Source: Kineococcus gynurae
GTDB lineage: Bacteria; Actinomycetota; Actinomycetes; Actinomycetales; Kineococcaceae
Assembly (NCBI RefSeq): GCF_050871315.1
Contig: NZ_JBJLRE010000002.1
Length of the DNA: 64,000 nucleotides
Strand: one strand, 5' to 3'
Part shown: positions 24,090-32,901 of the stretch, piece by piece
Layout: each line of letters starts with the position of its first letter
How positions within the stretch are numbered: the stretch's first letter is position 1
Program-made: the position numbers and the translations under genes
Notes under the pieces: model-generated
What the model saw: the letters and a program-made list of their open reading frames with translations, nothing else
The model's database searches: none
What the model was told of the DNA's origin: nothing

Positions 24090-27000
24090 GTGCTGACCGT
24101 CCACCGCTCCACCGACGCCGCCGCCCTGGTCCGGGCGCTGGCCGACGTGCTGCGCGAACCCCCGCCCGGCCCGGTCGACCCGTTCGCGGTGGACCGGGTG
24201 GCCGTGGGGGCGCGTGGGACCGAGCGGTGGATCGCGCAGTCGCTCTCGCACCACCTGGGCGCCGCCGCCGGCTCGGAGGACGGGATCTGCGCGCGCGTGG
24301 AGTTCTCCTCCCCGGCCCGCCTGCTCGACGACGTCATGGCCGACGCGTTGGCCCGCACCGCTCCCGGGCACGTCGACAGCGTCGCCCGGTGGGCGCCGGA
24401 GTCGATGACCTGGTCGGTGCTGGAGGTGCTGGGCGCCCTCGAGGACGACCCCTCACCCCGGTTCGCGGCGCTCGGCCACCACCTGCGCACGGTCGAGGGG
24501 GAGCAGGGCCCCCGGGTCCGCCGCATCGCCGTGGCCGCCCGGCTCGCCCGGCTGCTGAACCGCTACGGCGCGGCCCGCCCGGAATTGCTGCGGGCCTGGG
24601 CCGGGGGGTCTGACGAGCTCCCGCCGGGGGCCTCCCCGGACCTCGGCTGGCAGCCCGAGCTGTTCCGCCGGGTGCGCGCCGCCATCGACCTTCCGGCGCC
24701 CGCCGAGCTGCTTCCGGGGGTGTGCGCGGCCGTCGCGTCCGGTGCGGTCGACGTGCCCTCGCGGGTGGGGGTCTTCGTCGTGACCCGGTTGCCGAGCGCC
24801 CGCCTGCAGCTGCTGTCCGCGCTGGCCGGGGTCGGCGACGTCCACCTGTTCCTGCAGCACCCGAGCCCGGCGCTGTGGGCGGCCGTCGAACGGTCCGGCG
24901 CGGCGGCCCGCCCCCGGTCCCCGCTGCTGGCCTCGCTCGCGACCGACGCCCGGGAGCTGCAGGTGCGCCTCGACGAGCTGTTCCCGCAGGCCCGCGTGCT
25001 GGAGCACCCCGGCCCCGGGGTGGCCGGCGACACGACGCTCGCCGCCCTGCAGCGCAGCCTCGCCGGGGACGATCCGGCGGGGTCGGGTGCGGTCCTGCTC
25101 CCCGACGCCTCGGTGCAGGTCCACGCCTGCCACGGGCGGGCCCGCCAGGTCGAGGTGCTGCGCGAGGTGCTGCTGGGCCTGCTCGACGCCGACCCGACGC
25201 TGCAACCGCGCGACGTGATCGTCATGTGCCCCGACGTCGAGGCGTTCGCCCCGCTGGTGCAGGCCGCCTTCGCCGGTGACGACCTGGACCACCCCGGGGC
25301 GCGGCTTCGCGTGCAGATCGCCGACCGCTCGGCGCTGCAGACCAACCCGCTGCTGGCCCTGGCCGCCCACCTGCTGCGGTTGGCCCAGGGACGGGTCGGG
25401 GTGGGCGACGTCCTCGACCTGGCCGGCGGGGTCGCCGTGCGGCGACGCTTCCGGCTGGAGGACGAGGACCTGGAGCAGCTGCGCGTGTGGGTGGTCGACG
25501 CCTCGGTGCACTGGGGGCTGTCGGCCGAGCACCGCGCCGCCTGGCACCTCGGCGGCCTCGGCCAGGGGTCCTGGCGGGCCGGCCTGGACCGGCTGCTGGT
25601 CGGGGTGGCCCTCGGCGGCGGTGGTGAGGAGCTGCTGGGCGAGGGCGAGGCAGTCGTCCCGCTGGACGACGTCGAGTCCTCGCGCGTCGACCTGGCCGGA
25701 CGCGTGGCCGAGCTGCTGGACCGGGTGGAGGTCGCGGTCGGGCGCCTCACGCGACGGCAGTCGGTGGCCCGGTGGTGCGAGGCCCTGCTGGAGTCGGTCC
25801 TCGACCTCGGCGAGGCACCGCCGGACTCCGCCTGGTGGGTCACCCAGCTGCGCTCGGACCTCGGGGCCATCGCCGAACGGGCCGCGCGGGCCGGGACGGC
25901 CGAGGTCGGGCTGGCCGACGTCGCCCAGATGATCGACGCCGAGTTCGCCGGGCGGCCGCAACGGTCGAACTTCCGGACGGGAGCCGTGACCGTCTGCACC
26001 CTCACCCCGATGCGGGCGGTGCCCCACCGGGTGGTCGTCCTGCTCGGCATGGACGACGGGGCGTTCCCCCGGGTGGTCGCACCGGACGCGGACGACGCCC
26101 TGGCCGGGGACCACCGGCCCGGCGACCGCGACCCGCGCAACGAGGACCGTCAGGTCCTGCTCGACGCGATCACCTCCGCCCGCGACCACCTCGTCGTCAC
26201 CTACGGGGGGCGCGACGTCCGCAGCGGGGCCGAGCTGCCCCCGGCCGTCCCGGTGGGTGAGCTCCTCGACGCGCTCGAGGCGCTGCAGCCCGGAGCCCGT
26301 GACGCGGTGGTGACGGTCCACCCCCTGCAGCCCACCGACCCGCGCAACTTCTCGACCGCGGCGACCGACCCCGGTCGGGGTCGGGCCTTCAGCTACGACC
26401 GCACCGCCCACGCCGGCGCCCTCGCCGCGGCGGCCGGGCCGCGGGCGCCGGGACCGTTCCTGCCCGCCCCGCTGCCGCCGGCCCCGCGCGAGGACCTCGA
26501 CCTCGACCGGCTGGTGCAGTTCTGGCAGAACCCGACCCAGGGTTTCCTGACCCAGCGCCTGGACGTGGCCCTCGCCACGCGCGAGGAGGAACCCGACCCC
26601 GCGCTCCCGGTCGAGCTCGACGGGCTGCAGAAGTGGGCGATCGGTGACCGGGTGCTCGCCGCCCGCCGGGCCGGGCTGGACCCGGCCGCGGTCCGGCGGC
26701 GCGAAGCGGCCCGCGGGTCGCTGCCCCCGGGGGTGCTGGCCGAGGACGTCCTGCGCGAGATCGGGCCGCGGGCGGACCGGCTGGCCGAGGTGGCCGCCCG
26801 CTTCGACACCGCCCCCGCGCACACCGTCGACCTTGAGCTGGACCTCGACGTGAGCGGGGTGGGCCCGGTCCGGCTCACGGGAACGGTCCGGGGGGTCCGG
26901 CCCGTCCCCGGCGGGGGTCGGGCGAGCGGGGTGCTGGCGCTCACCACCACCTACTCCCGGGTGCGGGCCAAGCAGGTCGTGCGCGCCTGGATCGAGCTGC

Positions 27001-27461
27001 TCGCGCTCACCGCGGCCGACCCGGGGACCGAGCAGCGCACGGTCGTGGTCGGGCGCGGGGACCGTGACTCCGTCAGCGAGGTCGTGCTCGGTCCGCTGGA
27101 CCCGGTCCAGGCCCGGGGCCACCTGCACGACCTGCTGCAGCTGCGTCACCTGGGCCTGACCCAGCCGTTGCCGTTGCCGGTGGAGACCACGCACGCGTGG
27201 GCCCGCCGCGACTGGCGGGGCGCACCCGCCGACGGCTGCGTCGCCGACGCCGAACGGTCCTGGGTCTCCGGGCACGCCGGTTTCGGCGAGGACCGGGAGG
27301 AGGCGTTCGTCCGGGTCCACGGGCCCCGGGCGCCGATCTCGGTCCTCACCTCGTGGCAGGCGCCCCCGGGTTCCCCCCCGGGCCTCCCTCCGACCTTCGC
27401 CGAGCTGGCCCGGCGGATCTGGCAACCCATCCTCGGCGCGAAGACGGAGACGACCCGATGA
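24090..27461 (+). CDS. recC: Exodeoxyribonuclease V gamma subunit RecC
   Basis: This 1123-residue protein has the RecC layout: an N-terminal helicase-like half that lacks a working Walker A, with DPFAVDRVAVGARGTERWIAQ and RVGVFVVTRLPSARLQLLSAL, the family-diagnostic strand VHACHGRARQVEVLREVLL, MRAVPHRVVVLLGMDDGAFPR, and a C-terminal inactive nuclease-like domain. RecC recognises Chi and holds the RecB and RecD subunits. GTG 24090 has AGGAAGGA just upstream. It is the first gene of a three-gene operon; its TGA overlaps the recB ATG. Confidence 0.93.
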   Translation: MLTVHRSTDAAALVRALADVLREPPPGPVDPFAVDRVAVGARGTERWIAQSLSHHLGAAAGSEDGICARVEFSSPARLLDDVMADALARTAPGHVDSVARWAPESMTWSVLEVLGALEDDPSPRFAALGHHLRTVEGEQGPRVRRIAVAARLARLLNRYGAARPELLRAWAGGSDELPPGASPDLGWQPELFRRVRAAIDLPAPAELLPGVCAAVASGAVDVPSRVGVFVVTRLPSARLQLLSALAGVGDVHLFLQHPSPALWAAVERSGAAARPRSPLLASLATDARELQVRLDELFPQARVLEHPGPGVAGDTTLAALQRSLAGDDPAGSGAVLLPDASVQVHACHGRARQVEVLREVLLGLLDADPTLQPRDVIVMCPDVEAFAPLVQAAFAGDDLDHPGARLRVQIADRSALQTNPLLALAAHLLRLAQGRVGVGDVLDLAGGVAVRRRFRLEDEDLEQLRVWVVDASVHWGLSAEHRAAWHLGGLGQGSWRAGLDRLLVGVALGGGGEELLGEGEAVVPLDDVESSRVDLAGRVAELLDRVEVAVGRLTRRQSVARWCEALLESVLDLGEAPPDSAWWVTQLRSDLGAIAERAARAGTAEVGLADVAQMIDAEFAGRPQRSNFRTGAVTVCTLTPMRAVPHRVVVLLGMDDGAFPRVVAPDADDALAGDHRPGDRDPRNEDRQVLLDAITSARDHLVVTYGGRDVRSGAELPPAVPVGELLDALEALQPGARDAVVTVHPLQPTDPRNFSTAATDPGRGRAFSYDRTAHAGALAAAAGPRAPGPFLPAPLPPAPREDLDLDRLVQFWQNPTQGFLTQRLDVALATREEEPDPALPVELDGLQKWAIGDRVLAARRAGLDPAAVRRREAARGSLPPGVLAEDVLREIGPRADRLAEVAARFDTAPAHTVDLELDLDVSGVGPVRLTGTVRGVRPVPGGGRASGVLALTTTYSRVRAKQVVRAWIELLALTAADPGTEQRTVVVGRGDRDSVSEVVLGPLDPVQARGHLHDLLQLRHLGLTQPLPLPVETTHAWARRDWRGAPADGCVADAERSWVSGHAGFGEDREEAFVRVHGPRAPISVLTSWQAPPGSPPGLPPTFAELARRIWQPILGAKTETTR

Positions 27462-30400
27462 CCGGCCCCACCGACCCGGCGCCCACAGACCCGGCGCCGG
27501 CGCCCTTCGACCCGGTCGGTCCGCTGCCCCGGGGGACCACCGTCCTGGAGGCGAGCGCCGGCACCGGCAAGACGTACGCGATCGCGGGCCTGGTCACCCG
27601 GTACGTCGCCGAGGGGGAGCACCGGATCGAGGAGCTGCTCGTCGTCACCTTCGGTCGGGCGGCCACCGCGGAGCTGCGCGACCGGGTCCGGGCCCGGATG
27701 GTCGAGGTGCGCGACGCCCTCGCCGACCCGGCCGCGGCCCGGAAGTGGGCCTCGGACCGGGGCGACCTCGTCCTGGGCCACCTCGCCGCGGGCCCGGCGG
27801 GGGAGGTCGAGGGGCGACGGCACCGTCTCGCCGAGGCCCTGGCCGCCTTCGACGCGGCCACCGTCGCCACCATCCACCAGTTCTGCCAGCAGGTGCTGAC
27901 CTCCCTGGGCACGGCGGCCGACGTGGACCCGCAGGCCCGACTGGTCGAGGACGTGTCCGACCTGCTCGAGGAGGTCTGCGACGACCTCTACGTGCGGTTC
28001 GCGCTGCGCGCCCGGCCGGGTTTCACCCGGGCCCAGGCGCTGCGGATCGCCCGCGAGGCGGTCGCCCGTCCGGACGCCGTCCTGGAACCCGTGGGGGCCG
28101 AGGACGGGTCGAGGGCCGCCCTGCGGGTGCGGTTCGCCAGGGCGGTCCGCACCGAACTGGCCGCCCGCAAGCGGGCGGGGCGCATCCTCTCCTTCGACGA
28201 CCTGCTGCTGTCGCTGCGCGAGGTGCTGCTCGACCCGGTGGCCGGCCCGGTCGCGTGCGAGCGGTTGCGGTCGCGCTACGGCGTCGTGCTGGTCGACGAG
28301 TTCCAGGACACCGACGCCGTGCAGTGGGACGTCCTGCGCACCGCGTTCCACGGTCGGGTGCCCCTGGTCCTCATCGGGGACCCGAAGCAGGCGATCTACG
28401 CGTTCCGCGGGGCCGACGTGCGCACCTACCTGACGGCCACCGGGCAGGCGCACGAGAACGCCACGCTCGCCACCAACCACCGCAGCGACCCCCGCGTCGT
28501 CGCCGGGGTCGCCGCGCTGCTGCGCGGGGCCTCGCTGGGTGAGGAGGGCATCGTCGTGCGCGAGGTCCGGGCCGCCCACGAGCGGGCGGCCCTGCTCGGC
28601 TCCGACGGTGCCGAGGACCCGGGACCGGTCCGGCTCCGGGTGCTGGGGCGCGACGGACTGCCGAGCACCCGCGGTGGGCTCCCGGTGGTCGCGGCGGTGC
28701 GCGAGGCGGTGGCCGCCGACGTCGCCGACCAGGTCGCGGCGGTGCTCGCCGAGGGGTTGCGGGTGCGTCCGCACCGCGGGGGTGAGGAGCGCGCCCTGGA
28801 GGCCGGGGACGTCGCGGTGCTGGTGCGGACGGGTGCGCAGGCCGTCCTCGTCCAGCAGCAGCTGCAGGCCCGGGGGATCCCCTGCGTGCTCTCCCGGGGT
28901 TCGAGCGTGTTCTCCACCGAGGCGGCGCAGGACTGGACCACGCTGCTCGAAGCCGTCGAGCAGCCGCACCGCACCCGCCGGGTGCGCCGGCTCGCCCTGT
29001 CGAGCTTCGTGGGGTTCACCGCGACCGAGCTCGACGCCCGGGGCGACCGGGGCATGGACGAGCTCGCCGGGTCGCTGCGGCACTGGGCGGGGGTGCTCGA
29101 GCAGCGGGGGGTGGCCGCGCTGCTCAGCGCGGTGGCCGAGCAGCGGAACCTGGCCGAGCGGCTGCTCGCGGTCCGGGGCGGCGAGCGCCGCTGGACCGAC
29201 CTGCGCCACATCGGGGAGACGCTGCACGCCGAGTCGACCCGCGCTGGGGGAGCGGCCTCGGTGGGTCTCGCCGGGTTGCTCTCCTGGTTGCGGGCCCGGG
29301 TGGAGGACGCCGCCGCCGACCAGGACGCGGAGCGGTCCCGCCGCCTCGACACCGACCGGACCGCGGTCCAGGTCGCGACCGTCCACACCAGCAAGGGCCT
29401 GGAGTTCGAGGTGGTCTGCGTGCCCTACGGCTGGGACTCCGTGGGCGGGGCCGGGGGCGGGTCTTCGAGTCGCCGGCCCGAGCGCTACCCCGTCGCCCAC
29501 GACCCCGCGGGACGGCGGGTCGTGCACGTCGGCGGGCCGGGCAGCCCGCGCTACGACGAGGTCTGCGCGGCCGCCGACACCGAGGACGCGGGGGAGGAGC
29601 TGCGGCTGCTCTACGTCGCCCTCACCCGGGCGGTGTCCCGGTTGCTCGTGTGGTGGGCGCCGGCCACGACCAGCCGGCGCGGTGCCCTGCACCGGTTGCT
29701 GATGGCGGCCGATCCGCAGTCGGTGCCCCCGGAGCCCGAGCTGCCCTCCGACGCCGAGCTCCGGGCCCGACTGGCGGCCCTGCTCGGGACCGCGGGGACG
29801 CCGGTCCGGGTCGAGGCGGTGCGCCGCGCGCAGGGCGAACCCGTGCCCCACCCGCCCGCCGCCGCGGTGGAGATCGTCGCGCCGCGGACGTTCACGGCCG
29901 AACCGGACCCGGGGTGGCGACGGACCTCGTACTCCGGCCTGACCCGGGCTGCGCACGAGGCGGCCCACGCCGGGGCGGCGGGATCCCGGGTCGCGGGAGG
30001 TGCCCCCGCGCCGGCCACCTCCGAGGCCGACGTCGCGGTGCTGGACGACGAGCTCGACCTGCCGACCGTCCCCCCGGGCCCCGACCGGGATCCGGTCGCG
30101 CTGGCCTGGGCCGCGACGCCGTCCCCCCTGGCCGACCTCCCGGCCGGAGCGGGTTTCGGGACCCTGGTCCACGCCGTGCTCGAACACTTCGACCCGGCCG
30201 TGCCCGACCGTCCGTCCCACCTCGCCGCCCTGGCCCGGGAGCAGTACGCGGGCGGGCTGGCCGAGCCGTTGGCCGCGGCCCTGCAGCCGGTGCTGAGCAC
30301 CCCGCTCGGCCCGCTGCTGGGCGGGGCCTCGCTCGCCGACGTCGCCGCCCGCGACCGCCTGGACGAGCTGGAGTTCGAGCTCCCCCTCGGGGGCGGGGCG

Positions 30401-30940
30401 GGGGCCGTCCCGGGCTCGGGTGGTCTGCTCGGCGACGTCGCGGGCCTGCTGCGCGCGCACCTCGCGCCCGAGGACCCGGTGGCGCCCTACGCCGAGCTGC
30501 TGCACGACCCGCTGCTGGCGGCGCAGCCGCTGCGCGGTTACCTGACCGGGTCGATCGACGCGGTGCTGCGCCGTTCCGGGGCGGACGGCCCCCGGTTCCT
30601 CGTCGTCGACTACAAGACGAACCGGCTGGCTCCGCCCGGGGAGGAGCTGACCGCCTGGCACTACCGGCGCGAGGCCCTCGACGAGGCGGTGCTGGCGGCG
30701 CACTACCCCCTGCAGGCCCTGATGTACTGCGTCGCCCTGCACCGTTTCCTGCGCTGGCGCCAGCCCGGGTACGACCCGGCGACCCATCTCTCGGGCGTTC
30801 TGTACCTGTTCCTGCGCGGGCTGTGCGGGCCCGGGGTCACGGCCGACGCGCGCGGGGAGATCCCCGGGGTGTGGTCCTGGCGCCCCCCGGCGGGCCTCGT
30901 GCTCGACCTCTCCGACCTCCTCGCAGGGGTGCGCCCGTGA
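27458..30940 (+). CDS. recB: Exodeoxyribonuclease V beta subunit RecB
   Basis: This 1160-residue UvrD-like helicase-nuclease has Walker A ASAGTGKT at residues 32-39 and helicase motifs TFGRAATAELRDRVR, VLVDEFQDTDAVQW (motif II), LVLIGDPKQAIYAFRGAD, VATVHTSKGLEFEVV and LYVALTRAVSRL. It ends with the RecB nuclease domain: DAVLRR and DYKTNRL, with catalytic Asp1051 and Lys1053. It unwinds 3'-5' and cuts DNA ends within RecBCD. Overlaps of 4 bases couple it to recC (ATGA) and to recD (GTGA). Confidence 0.95.
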   Translation: MTGPTDPAPTDPAPAPFDPVGPLPRGTTVLEASAGTGKTYAIAGLVTRYVAEGEHRIEELLVVTFGRAATAELRDRVRARMVEVRDALADPAAARKWASDRGDLVLGHLAAGPAGEVEGRRHRLAEALAAFDAATVATIHQFCQQVLTSLGTAADVDPQARLVEDVSDLLEEVCDDLYVRFALRARPGFTRAQALRIAREAVARPDAVLEPVGAEDGSRAALRVRFARAVRTELAARKRAGRILSFDDLLLSLREVLLDPVAGPVACERLRSRYGVVLVDEFQDTDAVQWDVLRTAFHGRVPLVLIGDPKQAIYAFRGADVRTYLTATGQAHENATLATNHRSDPRVVAGVAALLRGASLGEEGIVVREVRAAHERAALLGSDGAEDPGPVRLRVLGRDGLPSTRGGLPVVAAVREAVAADVADQVAAVLAEGLRVRPHRGGEERALEAGDVAVLVRTGAQAVLVQQQLQARGIPCVLSRGSSVFSTEAAQDWTTLLEAVEQPHRTRRVRRLALSSFVGFTATELDARGDRGMDELAGSLRHWAGVLEQRGVAALLSAVAEQRNLAERLLAVRGGERRWTDLRHIGETLHAESTRAGGAASVGLAGLLSWLRARVEDAAADQDAERSRRLDTDRTAVQVATVHTSKGLEFEVVCVPYGWDSVGGAGGGSSSRRPERYPVAHDPAGRRVVHVGGPGSPRYDEVCAAADTEDAGEELRLLYVALTRAVSRLLVWWAPATTSRRGALHRLLMAADPQSVPPEPELPSDAELRARLAALLGTAGTPVRVEAVRRAQGEPVPHPPAAAVEIVAPRTFTAEPDPGWRRTSYSGLTRAAHEAAHAGAAGSRVAGGAPAPATSEADVAVLDDELDLPTVPPGPDRDPVALAWAATPSPLADLPAGAGFGTLVHAVLEHFDPAVPDRPSHLAALAREQYAGGLAEPLAAALQPVLSTPLGPLLGGASLADVAARDRLDELEFELPLGGGAGAVPGSGGLLGDVAGLLRAHLAPEDPVAPYAELLHDPLLAAQPLRGYLTGSIDAVLRRSGADGPRFLVVDYKTNRLAPPGEELTAWHYRREALDEAVLAAHYPLQALMYCVALHRFLRWRQPGYDPATHLSGVLYLFLRGLCGPGVTADARGEIPGVWSWRPPAGLVLDLSDLLAGVRP

Positions 30941-32811
30941 CCATTCCTCCCGCGGTGCCCGCGCCCCCGGCGCCCGAGGCGGACCGGCGGGCCGCCCGCG
31001 CCCTGCGGGCCCAGGGCCTGCTGGCCCGGTTCAACGAGCTGACCTACCTGCACTCCGCCGACGTGCACGTCGCCCGACGGCTCGGCGCCCTCGCCGGGGA
31101 GGACGACGAGCGGGTCCTGCTCGCGGTCGCTCTCACGGTCCGGGCCGTGCGGCACGGTTCGGTGGTGCTGCGGCTCCGCCGCGCCCCCGTCGACGTCACG
31201 CCCGAGGACGCCGAGGACTCCGGTGACGCGGGTCCCCTGGCGGCCCCGCCGTGGCCCGAGCCCGAGGCCTGGGTCGCCGCGGTCCGGGGGAGCCGGCTCA
31301 GCACGGTCCACCACGGCGGTGACGACACGGCGGGGGTCGGCCGGACCCCGCTGCACGTGGTGGGGGACGACGTCTGGCTCGATCGCTACTGGCGGCAGGA
31401 GGTGGCCGTCGCCGAGGACCTGCGCCGCCGGGCCACCGCTGTCCCGGCGGCCCCGCCCGAGGAGGTGCGCCCCGTCCTGGACCGGCTGTGGCCGGGGGCG
31501 GGCGGGCGGGAGCAGCGCGAGGCGGCCGAGGTCTGCCTCGGCGCGGGGGTGGCCGTCCTCGGCGGCGGGCCGGGCACCGGCAAGACGACCACCGTCGCGC
31601 GGTTGCTCGCCGCCGTCCACGCGCTCAGCCACGGGTTGCCCCGCGTGGCGCTGGCCGCGCCCACCGGGAAGGCCGCCGCGCGCCTCACCGAGGCCGTCAG
31701 CGCGGCGGCGGCCTCCCCGGAGTTCACCGCCGCCGAACGGGAGTTCCTCACGGGGGCCACGGCGACGACCCTGCACGGCCTGCTGGGCCTGCGGCCGGGG
31801 TCCGGACGCCCCCGCTACGACGCCGAACGTCGGTTGCCGCACGACGTGGTGATCGTGGACGAGGCGTCGATGGTCGGCCTGCCGGTCATGGCCCGGTTGC
31901 TCGCGGCGCTGCGCCCCTCGGCCCGGCTGGTCCTGGTCGGGGACCGCAACCAGCTCGCCTCCGTCGAGGTCGGGGCGGTCCTCGCCGACCTGACCCCGTC
32001 CGAGGGCCCGCCGGGCCCGCACGGGGTGACCACCCTGCGCCAGGTCCACCGGTTCGACTCCGGCGGGGCCATCGGCGAGCTGGCCCGGGCCGTCGAGGCG
32101 GGGGAGGTCGACGCGGTCCTCGACCAGCTGCGCGCCGCCACCGGCGCTGCGGGCGGGGGAGTGCGGTTCCTCGAGGTCGAGGAGGGGGATCCGATCGGCG
32201 GCGCGGCCCTCGACGCCCTGCACGCCTCGGTGCTCGGGGCCGCGCGCGCGATGGTCGGCGCGGCCCGAGCCGGCGACGCGGTGGCCGCGGTGCGGGCGCT
32301 GGAGGGGCACCGGGTGCTCTGCGCCCACCGACGGGGGCTGCGGGGGGTCTCGGCGGTGACCGGGCTGGCCCTGCGCTGGACGGTCGCCGAGCTCGGCGTC
32401 GCGCTGCGTCCGGACGGGTTCCACGTGGGCATGCCGGTCCTGGTCACCGCGAACGACCCCGGCACCCGGACCTGGAACGGGGACACCGGCGTCGTCATGG
32501 AGGTCGCCGGCGAGACCGTCGTCGCGATCGGGCGGGGGGAGGGACCCGTCCTGGTGCCCCTCGCCCGGCTGGCGGGGGTCGAGACCCTGCACGCCATGAC
32601 CGTCCACCGCAGCCAGGGGTCGCAGTTCGACGCGGTGACGGTGGTCACCGCGCCCGCGCGCTCCCCGCTGGCCACCCGGCAGATGCTCTACACCGCCCTC
32701 ACCCGCGCCCGGCGCGAGGTCTGCGTCATCGGATCGGCCGAGGCGCTCGCCCGGGCGGTGGAGCGGGAGGCGATCCGCGCGACCGGGCTCACCGGGCGGT
32801 TGCGGGCCTGA
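30937..32811 (+). CDS. recD: Exodeoxyribonuclease V alpha subunit RecD
   Basis: This 624-residue SF1B 5'-3' helicase has a RecC-contacting N-terminal domain and then Walker A GGGPGTGKT at residues 209-217. Further motifs are APTGKAAARLTEA, VIVDEASMVGLPVMARLL (motif II), LVLVGDRNQLASVEVGAVLADL, TVHRSQGSQFDAVTVV and YTALTRARREV. All helicase motifs look intact. The start is a GTG that overlaps the recB stop. RecD drives rapid unwinding and switches on Chi-dependent activity in the holoenzyme. A terminator is not obvious in the 90 bases before the next gene. Confidence 0.94.
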   Translation: MTIPPAVPAPPAPEADRRAARALRAQGLLARFNELTYLHSADVHVARRLGALAGEDDERVLLAVALTVRAVRHGSVVLRLRRAPVDVTPEDAEDSGDAGPLAAPPWPEPEAWVAAVRGSRLSTVHHGGDDTAGVGRTPLHVVGDDVWLDRYWRQEVAVAEDLRRRATAVPAAPPEEVRPVLDRLWPGAGGREQREAAEVCLGAGVAVLGGGPGTGKTTTVARLLAAVHALSHGLPRVALAAPTGKAAARLTEAVSAAAASPEFTAAEREFLTGATATTLHGLLGLRPGSGRPRYDAERRLPHDVVIVDEASMVGLPVMARLLAALRPSARLVLVGDRNQLASVEVGAVLADLTPSEGPPGPHGVTTLRQVHRFDSGGAIGELARAVEAGEVDAVLDQLRAATGAAGGGVRFLEVEEGDPIGGAALDALHASVLGAARAMVGAARAGDAVAAVRALEGHRVLCAHRRGLRGVSAVTGLALRWTVAELGVALRPDGFHVGMPVLVTANDPGTRTWNGDTGVVMEVAGETVVAIGRGEGPVLVPLARLAGVETLHAMTVHRSQGSQFDAVTVVTAPARSPLATRQMLYTALTRARREVCVIGSAEALARAVEREAIRATGLTGRLRA

Positions 32812-32901
32812 CGGCGGGCTGCCGATGGGCCGGCACGGGGGCCGCGAAGTCCGACCCCGGAATCGTTCAAGACGAAATGATCCCTGGTCGAAGCCTCCCG
32901 G

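Noticed and set aside
24453..27425. Minus-strand frame of 990 codons opposite recC
   Set aside because: Opposite strand of a verified gene; composition only, no motifs.
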